Assembly (NCBI GenBank): GCA_951799445.1
Contig: OX637297.1
Span: forward strand, 3,720,001 to 3,784,000
From: Pseudisothecium myosuroides
Taxonomy: Eukaryota > Streptophyta > Bryopsida > Hypnales > Lembophyllaceae
Direction: 5' to 3'
DNA length: 64,000 nt
The notes under the pieces are model-generated. The model did no database searches. It was not told the origin of the DNA and saw only the letters and a list, made by a program, of their open reading frames with translations. Shown here in pieces: positions 12,069-23,150 of this stretch (its first letter is position 1; each line of letters begins with the position of its first letter). Made by a program: the position numbers and the translations under genes.

Positions 12069-12199
12069 AGCTCGAGTCGACCTGATTTGCACATTTTGAA
12101 ACTGCACGTTGGATTGTTCTCTATTAATTGAATATATAAAAAAATATTCTTTTATTTGGAGTGATATATTGTATGTCTGGATTCAGCTCAGATTGAGCT
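12069..12199. repeat. Two palindromes after module 2, left copy
   Basis: AGCTCGAGTCGACCT (12,069) and AGCTCAGATTGAGCT (12,185), both with changes, lie between modules 2 and 3. They correspond to 53,494 and 53,377 in the right arm. Confidence 0.85.
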
Positions 12200-12317
12200 G
12201 ATTTTTTCTGTTGTTTTTACTCTTGAGATTTTTGCACGTACGGATGGCTAATGCTTGTTGTTTTCTTTGAATTCCCTGTGTTGCGTTAGTATATTCTAAA
12301 TTATACTTTTTTTTTAG

Positions 12318-12952
12318 AATTTGGGCCCTTCAACTTCACATGATGAGGATGGTCGCTTGCCGTGCGCTGCGTCGGTGGACTCGATAATAGACTACAGGCA
12401 ATAAAAAATCTTGAGTAGAGGAAACTTCCTCTGCTCAGCGGCCATAGCAAACTCGACTATGGACTTCTCCTCCAAGCCCTTAGAAAATGGAGTGGTGGAC
12501 AGCCCGCCAAGTACAGTTTTGCGTCAGTAGGCCTCTCGCTCCCTTCTCCTTTGAGGTCCCAAAGGCCCCTTGCTTCACGACTATCGCTCGCTGTCTCAGA
12601 CAAGGCGACGCAGAGGAGGCTTTACGAGGACGCTGGAGATCCATTACCCGCGTCAATGTCAATGGATACGGTTCCGGTCGGATCTCTGGCCTTACAAGGA
12701 AGGACTCCTTATCGTTGGAGAGTGCTCCCATGTCGAAGCGTCTCGTCTGGAGGTGTACAGAAGTTCAAGGCGCTTCATAGAGTCCAATCTAGTGGATGCG
12801 TTTCTCCAGTGCACAATATGTGGGACCGAAGGTTCTTGGAATTGCAGAGGCTTCAAAGCAAGCCGGAGTATAAGGGGACTAATACTGGATATAGTCGGGG
12901 GCTAGAGATTCTCAAGGCAAGGGAGATACAAAAGAGTAAATTGCACATGTAG
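12318..12952 (+). pseudogene. Module 3 (left copy): basic protein of unknown function, degenerate
   Basis: Begins after a T-tract acceptor (TTTTTTTAG) and ends at the TAG at 12,950-12,952. It aligns along its length to the open frame at 52,627-53,262 (DSI.DY, ...TMDFSS.PLE.GVV.SPPS, QGPLASRLS, WDR.FLELQRLQS). The frame is interrupted early (TAG at the 'DSIIDYRQ' region and others), so only the C-terminal 133 codons are open. No known domain recognised. Confidence 0.75.
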
Positions 12953-13338
12953 GGTCTATTCATATTGTAGATTGAGTGTCTATACAGACGTACATGATAG
13001 CATTGTGTAGATATTATATAAAACTCAAGTGCTGGAGTGAATCACACTTGCAGCAGTCATATACATTACTCTGGTCTTTTGTGAATCAAAAGAGAATTGC
13101 CTTGCAATTTTGTATCGGTGAACCAAAGTTTACTATAAATAGATGACCTTTTCATAATGAATGTGGGACTCCTGTAGTGTTGTCCATGTTTTCAACAATC
13201 ATTCAATCCTGTTGGTATTCTTCCCTCCTATTCTCTTAGTTTTTTTACGTTTTGTGTCCATTTTCTTTCTAGAATTCAGCCTTTCCAGCTCTCATTTCAC
13301 TAGAAAATTTTCAATTTAATAAATATAATGTTCTTAGC
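12953..13338 (+). other. 3' flank shared by both arms, with end-of-homology motif
   Basis: Noncoding sequence that still aligns with the right arm (52,257-52,626 reversed). It includes 'GACCTTTTCATAATGAATG' and a terminal block near 13,291-13,338, CTCTCATTTCACTAGAAAA followed by AATATAATGTT. Similarity between the arms stops directly after this block. A related block also occurs alone at 28,263-28,309. Confidence 0.7.
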
Positions 13339-16300
13339 AAATAGAGGCCATGCAAATTTTTCACATTATGATGAGTATAGGCATAGACAAATAATTTTAT
13401 GTGGATGATGAATGGACATAATCAAGAAAATCAACAATGAAGGGGTTTGACTGAAATTATACCATGGTACTAGTAGCACTTATATACTGATATATCAAAA
13501 AAATTAAGTATAAATGTAAGACATTAATCAAAAGTGGCAAAACTTGTCATATTGCATAAATAGGGAGGTTTACCTTAGTGGGTTCAACAAACTGAAAATT
13601 ATACAACACAAGGATAAAATTTATAGTCCATTTTACTCTAAAATTTGAAGTCGTATGTGTTAATCACACTTATATTGAATGAAATATTCATAGGATAATT
13701 TCAGTACTAGGGATTCTAAAGTGGTCAATGTTATTACCCCTTGAAGGCCAAAGGGTATTTAGAAGAGGAAGAATCCAAAACTGCCAATTTTTTATGCATT
13801 GTCCAAAATAAAAAAGTAATTTTCGTTTTTAATTACAACCATCAAAAATTGTATTAAATAATTAAGGCAATGAATTGAAAAAAATTCATCCCATTTGATC
13901 ATGTGGATTGAAAGATCATAAAGTTTGAAGTAAAATTTGTTTTTTCATTCCTACAAACTAGGGTGAAGGGACTTGGAGCCTTCTTGGAGTCAAATTTTTA
14001 GTCTACACAAAAATGAATATTTTGACTACTTATAAGTATATGATGTTAGGTTTACTCAAAAAAAAATTCAAAAGCAAATATGGAGCCTAGCTTACTCTAA
14101 ATCAACCTGCAAAGCAAGGAGGTTAAGTACATTGGCAATATACAAATCATTTTTTTGAGGATGTCTTGTGCAATGAGGAAATTTTTAGTTTAAAATACAA
14201 ATGGTAAAAAATTAGAGATAAACATTTGGAATATATGGTAAAAATTTCAAAAACTTTGACTATATATATTGCAAGATAATAGGGCTTGAAATTAGAAGAA
14301 AATGTTTTTTCTCAAAACCACCCTAATATAGCTAATAACATTTGACTCTTCCTAGAATGTGATGTGAGAACTAAATTTATTTTTTGAAAATTGTATGTCA
14401 TATTTTATTAGTTACATTAATGCCAAATATCAATAGTTGATGAGAGTTTCTGCAAAAGATGCTCCAAAGATGTCCAAATTCACCAAGCTGACAAAAAAGT
14501 TTATTGTAGGATAAAATTAGATTTCCACTATGGGGATACAATTTTACATCTTGTGTCAAAATTTTGTGAACATCTGACCAAAATTAACTTCATAAGATAA
14601 TATGTGTATAGGTAATTACTACCTCTTTTGAGGTGATAGTGATAGTATAAAACCATGCACAAATGCAATAGTAGGGTAGTCAAAGAATAATTTTTGTACA
14701 TGCGGCACATTATAAATTCATAATTGGTCGGAAATGATTTTCATCTCCTTATATTGCATCTCACGTATAACACAAAATACGAGAAGTGTTTCAATGGTCA
14801 TTATTACATTAAAAGACTATTGAGCAATCTACTACAACTTATAGCCTAAACGAGAACGACAAATCCTTGCAAATGAAAGAACCTCAATTCAAATTTAGTA
14901 CTCAAATCTTCATCGCATTCAGTGCTCTCCAATCTTCTGAAGTCTTCGTGAGTCTAATTGTGGAGAAGTCTGCAAAATTGTCACTTATAAAACCTCTCTG
15001 CAAACTGAAGGCCAAATCCCATCTTCAAACAAAAAGAAAGCTCTGAATAAAGCAACAAATTCAAAATTGATAGAAAAAGTAGATCGTAGTTAATATCCAT
15101 ATGTATCTATTGGTCGTTGAGGCAAATCCTTAAGTAAAACTTGAATATTTTGGAATTGAATTTCATTGCTTTGTTCAAGTTCATTGCAATAAGAAGAGCA
15201 CATTTGCCACAGTTAAGGTCAGTGGACTCCGTTGGCCCAACATTTAGAAACCAAAATTCCACAAAGCCACAATCAAACTCTAGCTAGTAGTGCCTAATTT
15301 TTGATCACAAGCACCAATAGCTAAAAAAAATTCTCTTAAAAGATAAAGAATCAAAAGAAATAATGCATCCATGTCTCTAAGTCATTCATGCTTCAATCTA
15401 ATTTTTTTTATTCAATTGTTGTATAATTTTTTTAATAAACTATTCACAATAAAAAGAAGTTTTAGCCTCGTCGTAGCTACTTGGAACTGACAGAAATCCA
15501 AATTGAAAAAGATTGAAGAAGAAAGATGAAACCTTGATAGGAAAAATTAAGCCAATGAATCTCGTTCATGGGAAGCACTTGCTTGCGCTCTTAGATGTAT
15601 CCATTTGCAATGCCTTCAATCTTCAATGACAATGCCACAATCAATGTCACAATCCTTTCCTGACCATCATTATCAAATTTTGGAGCAGCAGAAAGCAACA
15701 TGATGGAATTGAATACACTAACTAGGCCGCAAGATTGCAAGATTATATCACTAGAGACTCCATTCATAAGTTTCTTGAAAATTTCTTTGTTTTGGTTGCT
15801 TCTAAACTTTATTAAGACTAATGACATTCAAAAAATCTCCTTAGCGACCTTATTGCACAATCTCCTCAAATCACAAGCGCAAAAATTTCTTGTCTATACA
15901 CATCATCTTATATATTCACATGGAATCTCTCCAAATTCTCCGAGACACTCAAGCAATTGCATCAATTCACTTTGAGGCACAAGCATATACATGTGCGCGT
16001 GTCTGTTATTCCATTTGTATTGATGGTTTTTTCTTCAAGTCCAATCGCACGGCACCAAGGGCATTGTTTTCTTTTTGAATCGCATGGCCATTGATTTTTC
16101 AAAGAAAGGGGGTTATTGTTTTCTTTTCAAATCTCACGATTGTTGATTTATTAAAGGGGGGATTTCTAGGGCGAAGGGTGGTCTTCCTTCTTTTTACTTC
16201 ATAGACAGTTTTTTTTATTTGCATTACATGATAGCGAAGGGTGGTCTTTTTTTTTTTAAACTAATTGCATGGTTGCAATTTTTTCACTTGAAGGGGGGGT

Positions 16301-17694
16301 GGGTCCAAGGCAGAGTTGCCTGTCTCTTTTCAAGAGATAGGAATCTATCCAAATTTTCAATTGTTTGTTCAATGGACAAATGGCCTTTAGAGGTTAAAAA
16401 CTGCCACTTGGTCAATAGCACTTGAATTTAATCGATTGTTGCTAGTTTCATGGTGTATACACTATACACATATGTAATAAAAGGAAAGAAAAATTTGTGA
16501 AGAAGGATGGAGGTGGGAAAAAATTGGGCACTTAAATTTTATTTGTAAGATAGCTCCACTTAAAAAACCATAGGAATGAATTTACAAAAACCATAAGGTA
16601 TTAAAAATATGCCTCTCATAACTTTTTATATAAAAATATGATCATCTTAAATGCAATAATTAAAGTAAATAGCCCCACATCAACTACCCTCTTAACTGAG
16701 GTGTATACCTTAATTTACAAAGAGTGATCTCCTTAGATTTTTGGTTGATTGAGGCCAAAACTCTAAACTTTCAAATTCAAGTTGAGAAATTCAAAAAAAT
16801 TGTTAGCTTAAGTTGTAGGGCATTGCATGCAGCCTATTCTAAAATAGTAAAAATCTTTATAATGGAATATTTTTAGCAAAAAATATAGATGGATGAAGTT
16901 TTGTCTCTAATTTATTCTTCAAGATTTCATCCAATATTTTCTTCTAGCCTATAAGGGTATAAATGAATTCATAAGAGCCAATGGCGATGGTGAAAAGGTT
17001 CCTTTTGGAGTCCGTTTTGGAATGTTCTACTCAAAGACTTCAGCAATTTCATCAAAATTAGATGTAAAAATTATTCAAAGTTGTCAACAATGAAAAATTC
17101 TATTCAATACCATATTCTATTCAATATTCTATTCAGCAATGACAAATTCTATTCAATATTGTACTTGCACAACACACCAACCATTAAATCTACTTATGCA
17201 CAAATTCAACAAGTGATCATGTCTTGTGTTTGTTAAATAGTGAACCCTCTATATAATTAAAAAATTCAAGAATTTGTATATTTGAACCACTAAATTTGAA
17301 GAAAGCCTCTTTCACCAAATGTATATGTCAACCTCAAAAAAAATAAAAAATAAAAAATAAAAACATCTTTAACATGTATGCATTTTGAAACCTTTCCCTC
17401 CGTCCCTTCCAATACGGCGGCTGAGAATGACCCATCAATTGTCTCCTATTGTTATTAGCTTCATTTTTTTCTACTTCCCTTGTAAATCTTATAAAAAAAT
17501 TGATTAATTAATTATAGAAAAAATATGTGCCACCCGAAGATATTTGACGCCAATTGTGTAATGGATACAACATCCAAAAAAAAACCCAACTAACTAACAT
17601 GTATTTAATCAACTCACACTTACATCCAAAGGAATACAAGAGGGCCTTCTAAGATTGCCCACCTTTTGCTTGTGCCGCCTAAAAAAAAAAAAAT
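13339..17694. other. AT-rich region without supported genes
   Basis: I see no convincing gene. It holds A/T homopolymers and degenerate short repeats, for example paired 'TTGTTTTCTTTT..ATTGATTT' copies at 16,060-16,150 and 'GCGAAGGGTGGTC' twice at 16,172 and 16,235. A 78-codon minus-strand ORF at 15,591-15,827 has a plausible amino-acid composition but no family I recognise; it may be an exon relic. Confidence 0.5.
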
Positions 17695-18097
17695 TACTAC
17701 CAAAAAAATGTGACTACAAATATACTAACAATAAAATATGACTACAAAATATGACTGAGGCAAAAACACGACTACCCGCCCAAATTTCCCTTCGACTGCC
17801 CCTTTCAAAAAAATGTCACTATCATGGAGATATGACTGCAAAATATGACTCACCCAAAAATATGACTAGCAAATATGACTTGCCGTTCTCCAAACATGTT
17901 CCCTATAAAGTACTTTGGCGTTCCCAATGGGTGTATACTATACGCTCGTGAAGTACAATGGCAAAATATGACTGGCAGTCATATTTACAATCATTATTTT
18001 TTCCAAGGTCTTGGCTTCTAATAATATGACTGCATATAGTCGCTAGTCATCCCCAGTCATATTTTTGCAGTCATAAAACACTCATTTTTTTGTAGTG
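17695..18097. mobile_element. CACTA-type MITE with subterminal repeats
   Basis: The right end reads ..TTTTTTTGTAGTG, the complement of CACTACAAAAAAATG, which is the canonical plant CACTA terminus. The left end is TACTACCAAAAAAATG, two changes from it. Inside, the decamer AAATATGACT or its complement AGTCATATTT is repeated about ten times near both ends, as expected for subterminal transposase-binding repeats. The element is about 403 bp and noncoding. The possible target duplication is weak (AAT/AAG). Confidence 0.65.
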
Positions 18098-18159
18098 AAG
18101 GTTAGATAGGCAAGGGAATATGAGTGTACTTGAGAGTATTTGTGGTTAATTGTGAAGTA

Positions 18160-20370
18160 TTTGATGGATCCGATGGAGAGCGGGAGGAGCTATAGATGTT
18201 TGCAAGAAGGGATACAAGCTTGCTGTGGATGCCAATGAAGCCCGTTGGTAGAGGGAGGACCAAATCGTGGAGATTCAGAAGAGCAGGAAGGACGAGAGTT
18301 TGTTGAAGAAGAAGCGTAGAGAGTGTATGCAGCTGCAATGGCAGTTCGCCGCAACTGCGCAAAGCGCTATGCTTGAAAAGAAAGTGGGGACATGATTTAG
18401 GTTTCGGAATCGATTTTTGTACATTCTTCTTGTCCCCCAGTGTACAAAAACTCTATTTTGTTTGTCTGCTAGTCCGTCTCACTTGCTTGTGTCGCTAGAT
18501 ATTAGAGTTTTGGGTTTGTCAAGGTCTTTTCCAGATTTTGTTAGTCCTATCGTCACAACTATTCCTCTGTATATTCATATTGTGCGGCATATCACTCTTT
18601 TAGGTGCGTTTGTGACACATTGGACTTGGCCATGATGTCCATTCTTCATTCTTTATTACATAATCAACACGTGGAGGGTCGAGGGGTGCAAAAGTTTAAT
18701 ATGATGTGAGCATGGAGGCACATGGTTGCACATGAGTGGCTATAGAACTTAGCAAGGACAATGTTTTGTCAATGGGAATATCTCAGCATTTGTGCATAGA
18801 AAATGTAAAGTGCTTCAATGGCTAAAGAATGGTATTTGTATTTCTGTGTTGTCATTGTTGATGAGTATGATGCGCTGTGGTTCATCTTGTTAGAAAGAAG
18901 CATTTGCAGCTTATTAGCTTCATTGACCTGATTGCCCATTCTTACAAGCTAGTCGCTGCTTAGCTAACATAGAAGTCTGCTCGATATTTGAATGTCTGAA
19001 ATGTCAAAGATGATAGAGTGAAACTTGATTGTGACCTCGAATTGTTAAATCTTGCAGGCTATGTGGGCATTGGCAAACGTCGTTGGTGATTCTCCAAAGT
19101 GCAGGGATCTTGTCCTCAGCACTGGTGCCTCAATGCCTCTGCTTGCCCAGCTTATTGACAACACAAAGATGTCAATGTGAAGAAACGCAACTTGGACCCT
19201 TTCAAACTTTTGTCTTGGCAAGCCTCAATCATCCTTCTAGCAAGTATGTATTGCATGTGATTTCTTTTGTTTCCCTAATTGCTGATATTTGCTTATTGTG
19301 CTTTTGGTTTTCTATCAGTGTAATGTTTGGGGCGTAGAAAAATTGCTTAATGGTTTATATAGTTTATTATATCCATTGTGTTGTCGTTGTTATTGTCTTG
19401 GTCTTAATCGACTTGGCTTATTTTATATCTTTTGCAGTCAAAGCCCGTGCTTCCAACTTTGGAACGATTGATTCACTCCAACAATGAAGAAGTCCTTACA
19501 GATACTTGCTGGGTACTTTTTTATTTGTTGGACGGCACTAACAATAAGATCCAGGCCATAATCAAAGCTAGTGTTAGCCGTCGTCTTCTGGAACTATTGT
19601 TGTATGTCTCTTATTCTGCCTATGTTTGCATCCATACGACTGATATGATTCTTTTGTGTCTTTAATAGCACTTTAGTTACTTCGGATGGATTAGAAAACT
19701 GATTTGAGTTTTGTGCTTCATAGTAGCCATCCATCACCCTCTGTGCTCATTTCTGCATTGCGCACTGTTGGCAATATTATTACAGAAACTTGGCTATGAA
19801 GATGATCATCGGCATGCCTTACAAGGTATGCCCCTGCTCACATTGTTAGTCTTAGCAGATGCTTATTGTGGTGGTTCTAGCTCTAATCTAGAATATTACA
19901 ACTTGTATCAATTCCACAATGTTTCCATGAATTATTGCCTTGTTGTCTTGTACAATCAGTATATAAAAGTGTAGCACTTCACTCACACGTAAGTGCTCCT
20001 TTTGTTAGTGTTCAATGATTATCAGGGAGAACCATTACAATTTACAGTTCAATTGTGCATGCATAGTTCAATTGTTTGATCTGTTTGGTTCTAAGGGATC
20101 TTACCCTCTGCCAACCTCTTGGATGAAGTTGCACTACAATTCATGAATGTCCTCTTTGACATCACCATATGAAGCTATATTCAAGCAGTTTGTGACCCCT
20201 GTTCATTAGTTTGATGTAGAGAGTTTATGAGTTGTTGGATTTCTCTACCACCACCGATATGAGTTAGAATATTTGGTCTTGAGACATTTTTGTCTTTGGA
20301 TGCAGGATTTGGTTACCATGGACACGATACTTTTGAATAAACTGCTAGGTGCTGAAGACAAAGCATTGGT
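18160..20370 (+). pseudogene. Importin-alpha (karyopherin alpha) pseudogene fragments
   Basis: Intron-bearing relics of a nuclear import receptor. At 18,195-18,330 a frame reads YKLAVDANEAR then REDQIVEIQKSRKDESLLKK, an importin-beta-binding domain, interrupted by a TAG. At 19,058-19,240 it reads MWALANVVGDSPKCRDLV, then SMPLLAQL and RNATWTLSNFC, with TGA and TAG inside. At 19,438-19,600 it reads LPTLERLIHSNNEEVLTD and IQAIIKASVSRRLLELLL, and at 19,728-19,830 HPSPSVLISALRTVGNII. These are consecutive armadillo repeats separated by sequences with GT..AG ends. The first ARM repeats and the C-terminal half are missing. Retained introns indicate a DNA-level copy, not a retrocopy. Confidence 0.9.
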
Positions 20371-21740
20371 AAGTGAAGTAACTTTTTGTTTATGATCTTT
20401 AGACTAGTGTGCTGTCAAAGAGTTGTTAATGATTTGTTGACAAAGTCACCGTGTAATGGGATCCTCTCTCACTGTGTAATGGTTCCATTGCTGAGAGTAA
20501 GAAGCTAGCTTATGATCAATTTTAGGATTTTCACAACCTAATTGAGTATGAGTCTTTGATGCTCTTGTGTCCATGGTTCACGTTCACAGTTCAGTCTTTC
20601 CAAACTAATCATCTTTCCATAGTTCATAAATATTTGAATTAATCACAAAGATGGTTTAATTGCTAAAAAGAAGAAGCTTAGCTTCCAGATTTTTTTGAGT
20701 GCGAGTTCTTTGATACTTTTGTGTCCTTAATGTCAATTTTGTTAAATTGGCGATATTGGACAATCCAAAAATTGCGACATAAAACTTCACAAAATTGTAA
20801 TTTCCAGGCCACAAATAAAGGCGGGTATAGATTTTGGTTCAGGCCGCACATCTTGAACCATGCCAATGTAATGGAACGTCACCAATTAAATGAATTTGGC
20901 GTCCCATGCTTTCAAATTCAATGTCCTTTCAGTATTTACAACCTGCCAATTGTTTCATTTTTTTGCATAACATCTGAAACCTAACACGTTGCGATGAAGT
21001 TGGTTGAGGAGGAGAAGGCTATAATCATAACGCCGCAATGGAGTGAAGCCCTGTGATGAAATGGTCACATTCGGAAAAATGGCGTGTTTTAGAAAAGTCA
21101 AATCTATGATGTTCAAGTGTCCAAAGATTTGGAAAGCTAGGAGTGTCAATTTCTATTATGGGCAGAAATTCACAACATTGATGGTTGGTCCGCTTGTGAT
21201 GCAGAGACTTGCAATAAAGAGATTGACAGACGTTGATATAGGAGTTCTGACTCCTTTAAATGAGTAGCTTGCTAATCCTCTTGAATATGCTATGGCTCTT
21301 GCTACTTTTGATGAAATTTCTTCTGAAGCCCACCAACAAGGAATTGCCGACAGGTACCCCATTTAGCTTCATTTAGTCACTCTTTTGATCAAATTAGTGT
21401 CATGAGATGTACTTGGTGATTGCAGTTGTGATATCCTTACACTGTGCCGCATCTTCTTGCAAGTATTATTTGACCACATCAATCTGTGTCACGTGATCAA
21501 TATCAATAGCAAGCAAAGTCTTTTGACCTCCAAATACTAAAGTTGAGTCTTAGGAATTGGTGTATTTTGTTGCTAGAGTGTATTCTAGTTATGTAGAGTT
21601 ATTTTGTGCCTTAGTTCTCTTTCAAATTTCAAAATGAATTTATGCACTGGGGATTTCTTACCATCATGACTTCGAGAGAAGCTTTAGGAATCAGGATTGG
21701 ATGCTCTGTAATTTTTAATCTCGTATTTCTCGTGGTATCT
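20371..21740 (+). other. Unassigned sequence between gene relics
   Basis: Moderately T-rich, intron-like. A stretch at 21,040-21,360 is open over 74 codons and looks exon-like (ending PLEYAMALATFDEISSEAH), but I cannot assign a family. No RNA gene seen. Confidence 0.3.
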
Positions 21741-21744
21741 TGGA

Positions 21745-22190
21745 ACAAGGTGCTTTTTAGAGAAGTTGACCCAGCAAGTGTTTTCGGATCTTAAAGCCAA
21801 TAAATACTAGGTCGTTGAAAAGGTGGTATCGATGGCCTGCATAGAAGCTTATGTTTGCTTTGCTGCATACGCGGGGTTCTGTCACAAACACTTAGTGGAC
21901 GTGAACGGTATCTTGCTCTTGTTTCTAGTCCATTTACAATTCTGAAGCCTTGTGTGGCTCATTTATCTGTTGGTGATATAGATGGATGAATATAGAATTT
22001 CAATTTACAGAAGGAAGCAGAGTGAGTGGGATCAATTGGTGAAGTGGATTGTAAACAATGACCTGCACAATAAAAATGTCACTTGGCTTAGCCAGATACT
22101 GTTTCTATACTTTCTTTGTCATTGGGCAGTATTCGTTTGAGAACAATTTGTTGACAAAGCATCTTATACTGCAAGTTGCGTGTATCCGAT
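21745..22190 (+). pseudogene. AMP deaminase pseudogene fragments
   Basis: Two consecutive exons of AMP deaminase (AMP to IMP, purine salvage). The first ends with FLEKLTQQVFSDLKANKY, followed by TAG at 21,808-21,810 where the family has Gln, then a GT. After an intron, the second (from 21,981) reads MDEYRISIYRRKQSEWDQL, then WIVNNDLHNKNVTWLSQ, and continues out of frame as SFENNLLTKHLILQV. The order and the splice position match plant AMP deaminases as I know them. Everything else of the gene, including the catalytic metal site, is absent. Confidence 0.88.
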
Positions 22191-22639
22191 ATCATTTTAA
22201 GGACAACCAAATTTGTGATGACATTTTTGGGATTGCGATGGCATTGGTAGGATTCATTACGTTTTTGCATGTGAGCTTTGATATGAAAGCTTTCATTCTT
22301 GGCAAATTCCACTATGTTCTTTATTTCCTTGTTCTTGCTATGCAAGTAACACTCTATCTTCCATGATTGTCTTGTATACTAATATTCTTGAATTTTGATA
22401 TTGGGTTATTCATGTAATTTCAATGTATGTTGATACTGGATCAGATTTTGAAACTGGATTTTATGCTTGTTTCTGTTCTTCACCTCAAGATTGAGATTCA
22501 CTAAATTTGCTTTTGGATGGCAGCTTGGGATGTTGATAACCCTAGATGAAAATTCTCACGTTGTTGGATTTCAGAGCAAGTGAACTATAAGATTGAAAAA
22601 TGGAAGATGCAGAAGGGCGGGTGGAATATACTATGCGTA

Positions 22640-22762
22640 CAGAGTGTATCTTCTAGGAGGAAGGGCAGCCATATAGGGAGTATAGAGAGTGCATCTTCTA
22701 GGAGGAAGGGCAACCATGTAGGGAGTATAGAGAGTGCATCTTCTAGGAGGAAGGGCAGCTAA
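22640..22762 (+). repeat. 45-bp minisatellite, 2.6 copies
   Basis: Tandem units containing ATCTTCTAGGAGGAAGGGCA and AGGGAGTATAGAGAGTG. In the plus frame each unit would encode a 15-residue repeat (S-A-S-S-R-R-K-G-..). There is no upstream gene to support translation. Confidence 0.85.
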
Positions 22763-22879
22763 TTAAGGAGTTGAAGAGAAACTCTGGTAGTAATAAATAG
22801 GCACTGACGTTTCAGTTTCAAACTGCTGAAATAAAAAGCTACAGATTATGTATTGAAAGGACGACATCTAGTCGTTAAG

Positions 22880-23150
22880 AAGAGTATATTAATGCAAGTT
22901 CACGCCTTTCAGAATGCATTTTGTGACTCAAATTTGTACTTAAAAGACCCCCTTTCTCTTTAGTGAAAATGGTAAATTTAAAAGATGTGGTAGAAAGTCT
23001 TGAAAAGACACTTTTGTGACTTTTAGTATTGTCTTTTAAGGCACGTCCTAGATACAACATTTTAAGTACAAATTATTTAAAAGTCTTGCACTTTAAGTAT
23101 GCATTTACTGACTTAAAAATGCACTTAAGACATCCCATCCTCTAGTAGTA
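22880..23150. repeat. Candidate MITE with ACTTAAAA-type subterminal repeats
   Basis: Clustered direct and inverted copies of ACTTAAAAATGCACTTAAG-like motifs, with a terminus-like CTAGTAGTAGG at 23,140-23,150. The composition resembles a CACTA-type noncoding element, but I could not match a partner terminus. Confidence 0.3.

Noticed and set aside
14900..15830. Minus-strand SABATH methyltransferase or ARM-repeat relic
   Set aside because: A few suggestive residues only, with frames full of stops; not enough to call.
18097..23150. A Pack-CACTA element carrying the importin-alpha and AMP deaminase pieces
   Set aside because: The terminus at 18,097 faces outward to the left (it is a right end), and no left CACTA end was found next to the fragments.
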